64,000 nt of DNA, from the NCBI GenBank assembly GCA_945859605.1, contig OX243818.1:38643750-38707749 (forward strand), in the 5' to 3' direction. The translations under genes and the position numbers were made by a program. Within the stretch, counting starts at the first letter, position 1; each line of letters starts with the position of its first letter. The notes under the pieces were generated by a model. The model made no database searches, was not told the DNA's origin, and saw nothing but the letters and a program-made list of their open reading frames with translations. This document shows, one piece after another, positions 1 through 10,319 of the stretch. Origin of the DNA: Lumbricus rubellus (taxonomy: Eukaryota > Annelida > Clitellata > Crassiclitellata > Lumbricidae).

Positions 1-60
1 AGACTGAAAAGGTAAGGAGCGTCCTGCAGGCACTCTAAGGGCGTCCATGCACTACTTTTT

Positions 61-1884
61 CTACACTTTGAGCACTGGTTGAGTGTATGCAATACTATGT
101 GGGTAGAAGTCAGCAGCAAAGTCATCAGGTGGAGAAAATCGATGGCTAAAACAATGCTCTAAAAAATCCTTCTCTTTTTCAAACAATTCATCACAAAGTC
201 ATATACCACATCCAAAAGAATTTGACAAAGACGCTTCCGCATCTACTTTGCTAGGAGATAGACTTTCTTCAACGTTAACGTTTGGCAAAAGAACAGCAAG
301 TCCACTGGGACACGGATGTACGATCACTGACAAATTTTGATTTCGTTTATCGGTTGCACGTGCAGTTATAAATGATAGAAAACGATCAGACAAACAAGCA
401 TCAACTTCACTTCCAATTTTAAGATCCTGTGACAGAGTTCTTGCATGAAGTTTAGACTCCTTTTGTGGAAAACTGTTAATGGAAAAAGACATATTGTGTC
501 TGTTTTGCTTCTCACTTCCATGAGTCATATTGTGATAATTCTTTAGTTGGAAACATCGTGTGAAACCTGCATTGCAAACCTCACATTTGAATGGTTTTTC
601 ACCACTATGCGTTGCCATGAGCTCTTTCGGATCACTGTTCTTGGCAAATTATTTCTGACACAAGTCAGGCTCCTCACCAGAATGGATTCGCATGTGCGTT
701 TTCAAATGACCACCATCACTAAACGACTTTTGACATAGTTGGCAACTGAATGGTTTTTCTCCAGTATGGATTCGCATGTGCCTTTTCAAAGTACCACCTT
801 CACTAAACAACTTTTGACAGAATTGGCAAATGTATGGTTTTTCTCCAGTATGGACTCGCATGTGCGTTTTCAAATGACCACCTTCACTAAACGACTTTTG
901 ACATAGTTGGCAATTAAATGGTTTTTCCCCAGTATGCATCCGCATGTGCGTTTTCAAATGACCACCTTCACTAAACGACTTTTTACATAGTTGGCAACTG
1001 AATGGTTTTTCTCCAGTATGGATTCGCATGTGCGTTTTCAAAGTTTCACCTTCATTAAATGACTTTTGACATATCTGGCAATTGAACGGTTTTTCTCCAG
1101 TATGGATTCTCATGTGCCTTTTCAAATGACCACCTACACTAAATGACTTTTGACAGAGTTGGCAATTGAATGGGTTTTCCCCAGTATGGATTCGCATGTG
1201 CGTTTTCAAAGTTTCACTTTCTCTAAACGACTTTTGACATATCTGGCAATTGAATGGTTTTTCTCCAGTATGAATTCGCAAGTGCCTTTTCAAATGACCA
1301 TCCCTACTAAATGACAGTCCACATAGATGGCAGATAAAAGGTCTTTCTCCAGTATGGATTTGCATGTGCCTTTTCAAATGACCACCTCTACTAAATGACT
1401 TTTGACATAGATGGCAGCTGTTTTTCTCCATTTTGAATTCGCATGTGCTTTTTCAAAGTGACACCTTCATTAAATGACATTTGGCGTTGTTGGCAGCTGA
1501 ATGTTTTTTCTCCTGTATGGATTCGCATGTGCATTTTCAAATGACCACCTCTACTATATGAATTTTGACATAGTTCACAACTGAAAAGGGTTTTTTCAGT
1601 ATGGATTCGCATGTGCCTTTTCAAGTTGCTTCTGTCACTAAACGATTTCTGACAAAACTTGCACAAGCATGGTTCCGCACCAGTATGGATACTCACGTGC
1701 GTATTCAACTGACCACCTTCACTAATTGATTTTTGAGATATCTGGCAACTGTATGGCTTCTGTCCCGTGCAGATTCTCATGTGCCTTTCGAGATTACGAC
1801 TTTCACTAAATGATTTCTGACATAGGCCTAATTATTATGGCAACTGTATTGAATTCCTCCTACATCCACTCTCGTATTCGCCAT
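61..1884 (-). pseudogene. Decayed C2H2 zinc-finger gene
   Basis: Reading the minus strand, a start matching the intact paralogue at 14227-15393 lies at 1884 (MANTRVDVGGIQYSC versus [15 protein letters not shown]), but the frame stops within 18 residues, where the first finger is damaged near 1830. Finger coding resumes at once and continues to about 1425, where a frameshift is needed to pass from the finger ending HMRIQNGEK to the one starting CHLCQKSF. An in-frame TAA lies at 649-651, and a 6-bp insertion carrying TGA at 199-201 interrupts the conserved C-terminal FGCGIC motif. Homology then continues to a stop at 61-63. About 17 finger units are recognisable, a dozen with intact CX2C/HX3H ligands, joined by TGEKPF-type linkers; two have lost a cysteine. 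Family members bind DNA in the nucleus; this copy cannot make a full-length protein as read. Sequencing error is possible, but four lesions argue for a true pseudogene. Confidence 0.85.
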
Positions 1885-1968
1885 CAGTAGGGTTGCCAGA
1901 TGACCTTGAGAAAATTACCGGACAATGGGTATCGCGTTATGGGGTCATATTTTATATAATGTATAAGC

Positions 1969-2051
1969 TTAACCCATTCGATACCTATGACGCCGGATAT
2001 ATCCGGCGGAGGAAATAAATCGTATTCCCTCAACGCCGGATATATCCGGCG
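1969..2051. repeat. PiggyBac-type terminus with two 18-bp palindromes
   Basis: TTAA (1969-1972) is followed by CCCATTCGATACC and then two perfect copies of the self-complementary 18-mer CGCCGGATATATCCGGCG at 1991-2008 and 2034-2051. TTAA followed by CCC is the usual edge of PiggyBac elements, and some (Looper-like) families carry subterminal palindromes. No matching second end was found in the window, so this is called a likely PiggyBac end or remnant. Confidence 0.5.
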
Positions 2052-2720
2052 GTGCTGCCCTGTCTGTTTAATAACCTCGGTATACGGTATAACGTTGCTT
2101 TTGGTATCCCAGATTATGCCTAATGTTGTCTATGATCAATAATTTCCATACTTTGGTTATGAATCGGGGTTCCCCCTGATTTGGGCTTTCGCTACCGGAG
2201 GTACCGAATTCCTGTGACCATAGAAATATTTGAAAATTCGACTTTTATCTTTTTTCGACGGTAGTGATTATAATAAGTTGTTAGTATGCTGCAATTTTAC
2301 TGATAATAATAAAGGTTGTGTAGAAACAAGAGTTATTCGTATTTTTCATTTATATAGCGCCTCTTCAAAGACAACACTATTCAACTCAAAATAGCAGAAC
2401 CATACGATGTTATAAATGGCAATAGTTCAAGTTTGCATTAGGCCTACGTGTCCACAATGCAGTTGGCTAAACTCGTTTAGGACAGCAACAGTCCGAGACG
2501 TAATAGAAAGTAAAGTTCTATCGACACTAGTCTGGTGTAGAAACTTTTATGAAAAGCTGTTGTAGTAGGCCTATATCGCCAGTGGTCAAAGCTTCGACGT
2601 TACATACAGTGCCGCGATGTCCTGCATAGGATCTATGCTTACATGCGATTTTTGGTGATTTCGAATCACAACTATATATGTTATTTTTCTCTTTGACTTT
2701 TTCCAGTTTTTAACGTTTAT
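2052..2720. other. Non-coding flank upstream of the LTR element
   Basis: No coding region is seen. At about 2349-2372 the string tatatagcgcctcttcaaag resembles the reverse complement of the L2-type LINE 3' tails found elsewhere in the window. The last four bases (TTAT, 2717-2720) are the left target-site duplication of the LTR element. Confidence 0.5.
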
Positions 2721-4917
2721 TGTCACGACTGGGATACCCAGCCGCCACGTATTTTTGGTTTCTATTATATATATATTATATCATTATTTCCTTGAACTCT
2801 GCATGGTATTTTCGGGGTCCAGTAATTATATATACATTTTAATATTATTATTTTTGAGCTGCATTCGGTGACCTACATAATATTGGTGACCTAGATTTTA
2901 ATGTCGAGCTCGTGTGTGAAGCGAGTTGCCGACAGGGATGACGTAAGCGGTCGCCATAGCTACCAGGTTATTGATCGCTTCTTGCATACGCTCAGCGAAT
3001 GGAGGGTCGGCCGAAAAGGAGGAAGAGGAGTCGGCCGATATGACAGACGCAGTGCCAGAGCAGCACGTATACACAGATAGGCAGACGGACGGAGCAATGC
3101 GCCCTGCTGGCCGCTGTCATTGAATGCATGTGTGATATCTTTCCTTCACGCTGTACGAGGTGACCTGGTCTATTTTTAGCACGGTTGACTCAGTGCAACT
3201 CGTGCGTACGTGTCAGAGCAAAAGGAAGAGAAAGAAAGACAGTGAGCTGCAGACAGACGCTTAGAGGGAGATAGGTGGTCGCAGCTGCACAGGAATTCAG
3301 CGCGCTTTATCTGATCACGCGGTACATGCGTGATCACAGCTCGTGTGCGCTTCAGTGCGCATGCGTGTGCGTCACCTAGAGGCGTGGCTAAAAAGGCAGA
3401 AACGCGCAGCTCGCAGGCAGATTCACGACGGACTTCGGCGAGGATAGACGTGTAGCTCTGGAGAGCAAGTTACAAAATCAGAGTTTGATTATTTTAGAAA
3501 GATAATAGTTTATCTAAGTCAGCTTGGATTCGTCGTCTGAGTTATTGCGTTGTCGCGTATTTACTTCACGGATTCTGTACGGAAATTCTAAAACGGCAAG
3601 GAGCTGTTTGCATTACGGTTTTGTGTTACGAGCGAATCGTCAGCGACGTGGTTCTGTTTCGCATCTTCTTAGCCTACGGGCGTCAATCTATTATTAAATA
3701 TCTTTTCGTGGATTCCCTGTTCTCGACGTGTCAACTCGGTTTTAGCGTCCTGTCAGCGTCGATTGTTGCGGATTCCTCTGAGTCACTTATCGTCGACGCA
3801 CGTCCTGGATTCGACGCTCCATCTGCGCCTTTCCTCGTTTATCGTCGGCCTTGTCAGGTGTCTCTGGAAGAAGGTACAATTTATTAAGGGCTTCAATACA
3901 ACATTAAAAATTGATCTTTTGGGCAGAGAAATTAAGATTGGCATCTAAGTACAAAATTGGGGATTCATTTTGTCTGCTCCGATTGAAGTCTGTTTGAATT
4001 GTGTTGTATATTATTATCAGTCGCTTTAAACTGTAAGCTGTTGATTAACATTGCGAATAATTATTGAAGGGTTCTGATAATAATAAGATTCATTGATTAA
4101 ACCTTCGGATTTACTTCTTGCTAGCGTTAGGATTCGTCTTAGCTAAAACTTGTATAGCGCCATGGATAGAAGCGGAGCATCAACGCCCTCGCAGCCATCT
4201 AGGCCACCATCTGCGTTGGAAATAGGCATTTTACTAGAGGCCATACAAACAAATTCTAAGTCTACACAAGAAGCAATTTCCTCAGTGAAAACTGATGTGC
4301 AGGCAAATGCCAGGTCCACACAAGATGCCATACAGGCTAACGCCAGAGATACCCAGGAGGCTATCTCCGTCGTACAAAGCAATGTTGAAGAGGCTATCTC
4401 CGTCGTACAAAGCAATGTTGAAGAGGCAATTTCCTCAGTGAAAATTGATGTTAGAGAGGAAATTTATGCGGTACACTCTAACGTGAGGGAAGCGCTGACG
4501 GAAGTCGTGGCGCGTATAGAACGATTAGAGACGACGCCCAGGGCATCTCCGAAGCCGGTTGCAGGTTCGAACCCAGGAGCAATATTTCCCTTTGGTACCA
4601 CCGCGGATAGACCTTACCACTCAGCCATCGGCCTGGGAAGAGCTTCGGGGGCTAGGCCTAAGGACCTTTCACTTCCGGTTAACCCCGGAATCCTACGCCG
4701 GAGTGAAAGACTGGCCAGTAAGGCCCCGGTTTCATACGGAGAGCTGAGAGGTCGAGATACCTGGCCATCCCGAACCCGACGGGATTCGAACCCCGAAGCT
4801 ACCGCCTCCTTTCCTCCCTCTATTTCTCTGAACTACGACCTGCAACCGCACGCGGCCCTCTCACACGCTGGACCGGAAGTGGCGACTCCGGGAGTGTACG
4901 CGGGGGCGGGCGTTACA
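2721..4917 (+). repeat. 5' LTR of family 1 element
   Basis: The LTR is 2197 bp with short inverted ends (TGT...ACA). Its first part is AT-rich, with TATATATATA near 2765. A second TATA-like site (CTAAAAAGG, near 3390) sits in a GC-richer stretch and could also mark transcription start; which is used is not known. The last 756 bp encode the first 252 residues of Gag, so the untranslated leader and start codon must lie in the R/U5 part. Confidence 0.9.
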
Positions 4918-7314
4918 ATTGGTCCCAGTCAGTGGGGTCGAATTAGTTCTAGAGATTTGGACGAGGAAGAGGAAATTGAAAATGTCGGAAGAAGAGAAAC
5001 TGCATTATCTTTTGAAAGAAGGAAGGAAAGGGAATTTGTTGATAATGTTGAAATTATGTCTGATGATGGTAGCATAGACATTGAAGTTAGCAAAATAATG
5101 GAATATAGACCTAAAACTGTGAAAATAATTGATAAAAGAATGCAAGCAGCACAGCAATCGGAGTTTAGAAATTTTGAAATAAATAAATCGATTGATCATA
5201 AATTGTGGGAGGGGGGTGATAAGGTCAACCCAGTTCCTTTGGCCTCTTCTTCGCCCTCTCACGTGGATTATCCTCGACCTGATCCGCAATGGAGGAAGCA
5301 TGAATCGTTCGTGCATGCGGATCAGCCAGGAACGGAAATGATGGCAAATCGGGTCGACGCTTTCCAATCAACGTCGGGAATGCCGACCTATCACTCCGTG
5401 CCCAACTACGATGGGCTGGTTACTTCGACCATGGTTGGTCGAGACTACGCTCGACCCGACCTTCGACCCGATCTTCGACCTGGTCCAGTGGCAACTACAG
5501 CGGGTGACTGGATGCAACCGAGCGCACACCCTGAGCATCCATACGTGTCATGGATGGCTGCTCCGAACTACGCTCCGAACTACGCTCCGAACGCGCTCTA
5601 CAACAGCATCGACAACCGGGTGTGGCTCGATCCGCTTCGCTGTCTCAATCCGCCTCGTACCAGCGACGTCGCCTTTCCTCGGTGGCCAACCGTCGTGGAG
5701 TCGGCGATGATGAACTCATGCCTCGGCGCTCAGAATTTTGGATTTAGTCGTGACGTCGAACTGCCTCGTCAAGCGCTTCTGAAACCGATGTATCTGAATA
5801 AAGGTGAAACAACCGACGACAATAAAGCGGCGATGTCGGCGGTAAATGAGACGAAGGTGCTGGCGCCTGTCAACGCTTCCGTCGGCCCCGCCAAAACAGT
5901 CCCAACGACATCAGTGGCGACACAGACAACAGGCGACTGGGAACTTCCGACGAGTAGCATTGTGGGAACGAGAAAGGAACCGGAAACAACTGCGTCAACG
6001 ATCAATAAAGTGGCTGAGGTCAAACCGTCGTCGGCTGCGCCTCCTAAACAAAGGCAATACACGAAACTTGGATCGTACAGCGGAAGGACGGATGTGGAAG
6101 TCTTTCTGCGCAAATTCACTGTATGCGCTAGGAACAATGACTGGTCGGACGAAGAGAAATTTAATCAACTGGTCGTCTCCCTAGTCGAACCGGCGACCCA
6201 TTTGCTGAGCGAGGCGAACGTGGATACTTGGACGGCTTTGGTTCGGCGACTTCGGGAACGGTACGGTACCGCTGAGCAGCAGGCCCTGTTTCAAACGCAG
6301 CTCAGCACCCGGAAGCAGAAAGCTGAGGAGGATCTGGGAGTTTTGGTTGATGATATCAGGATTCTGTCGTCGCGAGCATATCCTGGTGCATCGACCGCCC
6401 ATAGTGAAGCCATTGCTATTCGGGCATTCGTGGATGCCTTGAGAGACCGAAATCTCGCTCTGAAGATCCGCGAGCGGGAACCGAAATCTCTCGACGAAGC
6501 GTACAAGGTAGCTATGCGATTGGACGGCTATCAGAAAGCGGAAGTCGGTGGCCATGAGCAACAAGAACGACGACCTGGACGTGTCTATGCAGTTAAAGAA
6601 GAGGATACTACAACAAAGGATACTATATTAATGAAGGATATATTACGACGACTGGAGCAGGTGGAAAAGCAACAACCGGTGTCGGCGCCTCAATACAGAG
6701 ACAATAATCGCGGGTCGTGGAGAGATCAGAACGGTTCAAACGGAAATGGTTGGTCGAACGGTAACGGAAATAACTGGCAGAAAAACCAACGCTGTTCAGT
6801 CTGTAATAGAACAGGCCATTGGAGCTCCGTCTGCTGGTACCGACAGGCGGCGGGACCGGAAGTTGGACGATCAGAGCGAAGATGTTACGAATGTCACCGG
6901 ATTACAAATCATGTCGCGCGGGACTGTCCATTCCGACAACGGCAGCAGAATCCACCTGGCGACAATCTTGGTCAGGATGGGGGCGATAATCCCGACAATC
7001 CTAACGTTGGTCGGAATTCGCCAAGAGAGGGTCGGCGCTGTTTCTACTGCGACTCTAGCTCGCACTTGCTAAGCAGATGTCCACTTCGGCAGCAGCAACA
7101 GAATCCACCTGGCGACAATCCCGATCGACCGGTGGGCGATAATCAGGACAACCCTAGCACTGGTCGTGTGTTCGCCGTACGCGCGCCCACCCCAGATCAT
7201 CTCCAGGACCGGTTGGATCGGTGGGAACAGTACGCACCACTGGAGGGGCGCCGCTGGGTCAGTATGAGCGACAAAGCTCCTCGGTTGAAGTCTTGTCCGC
7301 TACCCGATGGGTAG
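4162..7314 (+). CDS. gag: Gag polyprotein, family 1 LTR element
   Basis: This 1050-residue Gag would form the virus-like particle that packages element RNA in the cytoplasm. The ATG at 4162 lies in a good context (gcgccATGG); the frame is open slightly further upstream but has no earlier ATG. Residues about 25-120 are heptad-like repeats (AISSVK, AISVVQSNVEE, the latter duplicated as a 33-bp tandem) that should form a coiled coil. Residues about 630-795 resemble a Ty3/Gypsy capsid (GSYSGRTDVEVFLRKF, LRERYGTAEQQALFQTQL). Three zinc knuckles follow: CSVCNRTGHWSSVC (about 878), CYECHRITNHVARDC (about 908, spacing CX2CX5HX4C) and CFYCDSSSHLLSRC (about 960). Residues 1-252 are encoded in the 5' LTR and the next codons overlap the primer-binding site. 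No pol frame follows. Its closest relative here is the Gag at 45715-48333. Confidence 0.92.
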   Translation: MDRSGASTPSQPSRPPSALEIGILLEAIQTNSKSTQEAISSVKTDVQANARSTQDAIQANARDTQEAISVVQSNVEEAISVVQSNVEEAISSVKIDVREEIYAVHSNVREALTEVVARIERLETTPRASPKPVAGSNPGAIFPFGTTADRPYHSAIGLGRASGARPKDLSLPVNPGILRRSERLASKAPVSYGELRGRDTWPSRTRRDSNPEATASFPPSISLNYDLQPHAALSHAGPEVATPGVYAGAGVTIGPSQWGRISSRDLDEEEEIENVGRRETALSFERRKEREFVDNVEIMSDDGSIDIEVSKIMEYRPKTVKIIDKRMQAAQQSEFRNFEINKSIDHKLWEGGDKVNPVPLASSSPSHVDYPRPDPQWRKHESFVHADQPGTEMMANRVDAFQSTSGMPTYHSVPNYDGLVTSTMVGRDYARPDLRPDLRPGPVATTAGDWMQPSAHPEHPYVSWMAAPNYAPNYAPNALYNSIDNRVWLDPLRCLNPPRTSDVAFPRWPTVVESAMMNSCLGAQNFGFSRDVELPRQALLKPMYLNKGETTDDNKAAMSAVNETKVLAPVNASVGPAKTVPTTSVATQTTGDWELPTSSIVGTRKEPETTASTINKVAEVKPSSAAPPKQRQYTKLGSYSGRTDVEVFLRKFTVCARNNDWSDEEKFNQLVVSLVEPATHLLSEANVDTWTALVRRLRERYGTAEQQALFQTQLSTRKQKAEEDLGVLVDDIRILSSRAYPGASTAHSEAIAIRAFVDALRDRNLALKIREREPKSLDEAYKVAMRLDGYQKAEVGGHEQQERRPGRVYAVKEEDTTTKDTILMKDILRRLEQVEKQQPVSAPQYRDNNRGSWRDQNGSNGNGWSNGNGNNWQKNQRCSVCNRTGHWSSVCWYRQAAGPEVGRSERRCYECHRITNHVARDCPFRQRQQNPPGDNLGQDGGDNPDNPNVGRNSPREGRRCFYCDSSSHLLSRCPLRQQQQNPPGDNPDRPVGDNQDNPSTGRVFAVRAPTPDHLQDRLDRWEQYAPLEGRRWVSMSDKAPRLKSCPLPDG
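4920..4937 (+). promoter_or_regulatory. Candidate primer-binding site, family 1
   Basis: TGGTCCCAGTCAGTGGGG starts two bases after the LTR end. Its reverse complement ends in CCA and, extended upstream, has TTCGA at the spacing expected for a tRNA T loop, so it looks like a tRNA 3' end. The tRNA could not be identified, and the implied acceptor stem would start with CCC, which is unusual. The same bases are read as Gag codons (I-G-P-S-Q-W-G). Confidence 0.6.
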
Positions 7315-10300
7315 AACTGACGGTCAACTGACTGACCTTTGTGGTGACCGTTTAATGGCGGAGATTCTGAATGCAGAAGTATCTGTAACATTTTTTTGGT
7401 TCGATTCTGATGATAATGAGTTATTTTCACATGTAATGGTTTTTACATGTGTGAGTTACTGTGTAAGAGCTGTAATGTTGTATTGTAGGTTGACTGAACT
7501 GGTATTTGTACTGAATTGCATAGATTAATATTTGTATTGTATTGCATTGGACAATGGACCGGTTTTAATCTGCTTCGGATGATATATATTGTGGTTTGGC
7601 GCTACATCAATTAGTTGGCGCTATATGAATGATTTTCTGACCTGAGGAGATATATATGTTATAATGCCTAAGGTCGCCTTGTTTTCATTAAGGCGTTGGC
7701 TAGGATGATAATAATTGTGTGACCTTAGATGTCCTGTTTTATAATTATAATAATAGGCCTATATTGCATATATATAGCGTGATTAATTAATTAATTCATT
7801 AATAGATTCACTCAGTTAAATTTGATGCAGCAGTAGGCCTACATAAGATTTTTAATTAGTCGTGAGCATAGCAGATATATAATAATAAATGATAGAGGCA
7901 TTATTGATGATTTAAAATGGCGCTATATAAAAATTCTAGAGGCCCTTAGTGTCATATTGTAGCACTAGCAGCGATATAATTATATATAGGTTGCATAAAT
8001 AACATTGAAACATAGGCTATGTTCTGCTTTGCTCAGCTGTTGTAATTAAATTAATGTACATAACGCAAGGCGCCATATAAATAGTACACGCGATTATAAT
8101 ATTAAATTGTAGGCTTATATTCCGAAGGGCGCCATATAAATTAAATTATAGGCTTAAGGTAGGCCTAAAAGTGATAATAATATTATAATATTGATTAACT
8201 GCTGATGGGCTTATATAATTTTTAGCCGAAGGTTTTAATAATAATATTTTACATGGCATTCAGGTGCATAGGCCTATATATACATTCACGATTCAGAAAT
8301 AATAATAAGCATTAGCATAGATAGACTAGAGTGGATAATATTATATTATTTTGTTTGGCTTATATAGGTCTGATTAAATTAGTATATTGGTCGGAGCTCT
8401 ACATAAAAAATGTTTAGGCCTAAGTTGAGTAATAAATAGAAGGATTATAAATATATATCCTCTCCTATCTTACAGGCCTATTGCTTATAAATAATACTGG
8501 GATTTGAGTGACCAGAATATATAATTGGCTAGGCTGTCAATAGGCTAAATCGCTGCATTTTATATTATAATTATTCAGCCGTATAATGTTTACATTAATT
8601 TGGTTGGTCAGCCTAATGATTGAAATTGAAGGTCTGATTATATTAACGGCTTAGAATATAATTTCGTAGCATAAGCTTAGCGGGGTGATTTATATTGCTC
8701 AATAATTTACTGTTAATTCTGCAGCAGGCATTTGAGCTGGTTAGTATTATTATATGTAATTATTATTATTATCCTTCTTTATCTGTGTGTAAGGTTTTAA
8801 TCTGTCGTGATGAGTGACCTAGTTTCTTATTTGTTCATTTGTGCATAATACTGCTATGTGTACGGTGACATGGACTAATCTTTAGGCTCAGTTAGTCGAG
8901 GTAGCTGGTCGCTTAGAATTTCTCACGTTCTGCAGTTCAGTGTAGATGACGGGGGAGGTAGCGTTGGCGAGAGACGCTCAGACGCTTCAAAGAGGCCGAT
9001 AAACTTAATGATTATATTCCCACGACCGCGACTTCGTGTGGGTGGTCTTTTGCGTGTACATGCATGATGGACTGAAGGAGGAAAGAAGGATGAGTATAGA
9101 TGCAGTATAATCATGTTTTGGTCCTCCTGTATATACATGCTAAGTTAACACATAATATTATGCTTAAAATATAGACGTAAAATAAGAAGACTGTGAATTA
9201 ATAATAATAGTATATAGATTCGTGCATGGACTGTATGCTTAATTTTAGTTTTTTAATCATGATGAGCCTCTGATAATTACAGACATAGGCCTATGATAAT
9301 TATATTTGATTACGCTATATAGTGAGCGAGATTACAGGGTAACCTGGTACTTTAGTGTAAATTGCACTATATTAAGTCGACCTAATTAACCTGATGTTAC
9401 TGTAAGTGTTCTGTGCATTGGCTAATGGAGCCTATTAATTAAAATTAATATCGCTGGGACATAGACATGGTACGCATAGAATATAAACTTAGGTTACAGC
9501 CTACTATTGTGTAGGGCTGTTTGTACACATGGCTTGTAGGGCCTATAGCTCAGGCCTAATATGTCGCTTATTTTAGTCTCAGTTACTAAATAGGATTAAT
9601 GAGGGATGTTATATTAATATCAGGTCTAGGCCTACTGTTAGATGGATATTATGCTGATTTCTCTATGGCAAATCTTAATAGTAATACACGGACAGGCAGT
9701 TAATCATTGGAGTTAGCTATGTGCTATTATAGGCTATGGTGTTAAAGGCCGTTATTAGAGAATAGAATTGTAATTAGGCGTTAACTGGAGGTTTTGGCGA
9801 ACTGTTGGGTAAGCTTATATTCTGTAAACACAGAATTTTACCACAGGATAAGCCTAAGAAACCTCGTGTGTGTGGAAACGCCGTGATAAGCTTAAGTGAT
9901 AGGCTAATTATGATGACCTCTGGGGTCAAGACTAAATTGCTGTCTGTAGAATTAGGTTGGGGTTTGCCATTGAATTTTCTGCATGGTACTGGACTGAAGT
10001 AGGCTTGTGATAAAAGTAGACCTATAAATAGACATATATAAGTGTTTACATGTTTATCGAACTTGGCGCTATATAAAAACACAGTGACTCTAACTGACAT
10101 GGAAATAATGCTTTATGCTGAACTTTGAATCAGTGCTCATTGCTTATCGCTGAACGCTGTTCGACGCTGCTGCTATAATTGTTCATGGCATATTTTTTGA
10201 TTTATGCATTTAATTTTAACACTTTTAATGTAAAAAAATCGGAGTAGAGTCTTACAGAATTTCAGGCTCCATTTGTCCAATTAAATAGAGCCGGAAATTC
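7315..10300 (+). other. AT-rich non-coding 3' internal region, family 1
   Basis: About 3 kb between the gag stop and the 3' LTR has no frame resembling a retroelement enzyme. It is AT-rich and dotted with AGGCCTA strings. The motif GGCGC(T/C)ATATAAA or close variants recurs at about 7617, 7919, 8089, 8128 and 10063. This is where pol would lie in an autonomous element; it is replaced or lost here. Confidence 0.8.
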
Positions 10301-10319
10301 GAGGGATGGCCGGTGAGAG
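10301..10319 (+). promoter_or_regulatory. Polypurine-like tract before 3' LTR, family 1
   Basis: The bases gagggatggccggtgagag lie directly before the TGT of the 3' LTR. The stretch is purine-rich but interrupted by pyrimidines. Family 2 also has GAGAG next to TGT at the same place, which supports plus-strand priming here. Confidence 0.6.

Noticed and set aside
3621..3948. Short frames in the LTR repeated at 11220-11547
   Set aside because: They lie upstream of gag in the LTR leader, are short, overlap each other and match no known family. Identity between copies only reflects LTR identity.
4780..4800. gggattcgaaccccg as a tRNA T arm
   Set aside because: It lies within gag coding sequence and no acceptor or anticodon stem could be built around it.
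7315..10319. Hidden pol gene in family 1
   Set aside because: No RT, RNase H or integrase motifs were seen and no long frame exists; the longest are about 100 residues and match nothing.
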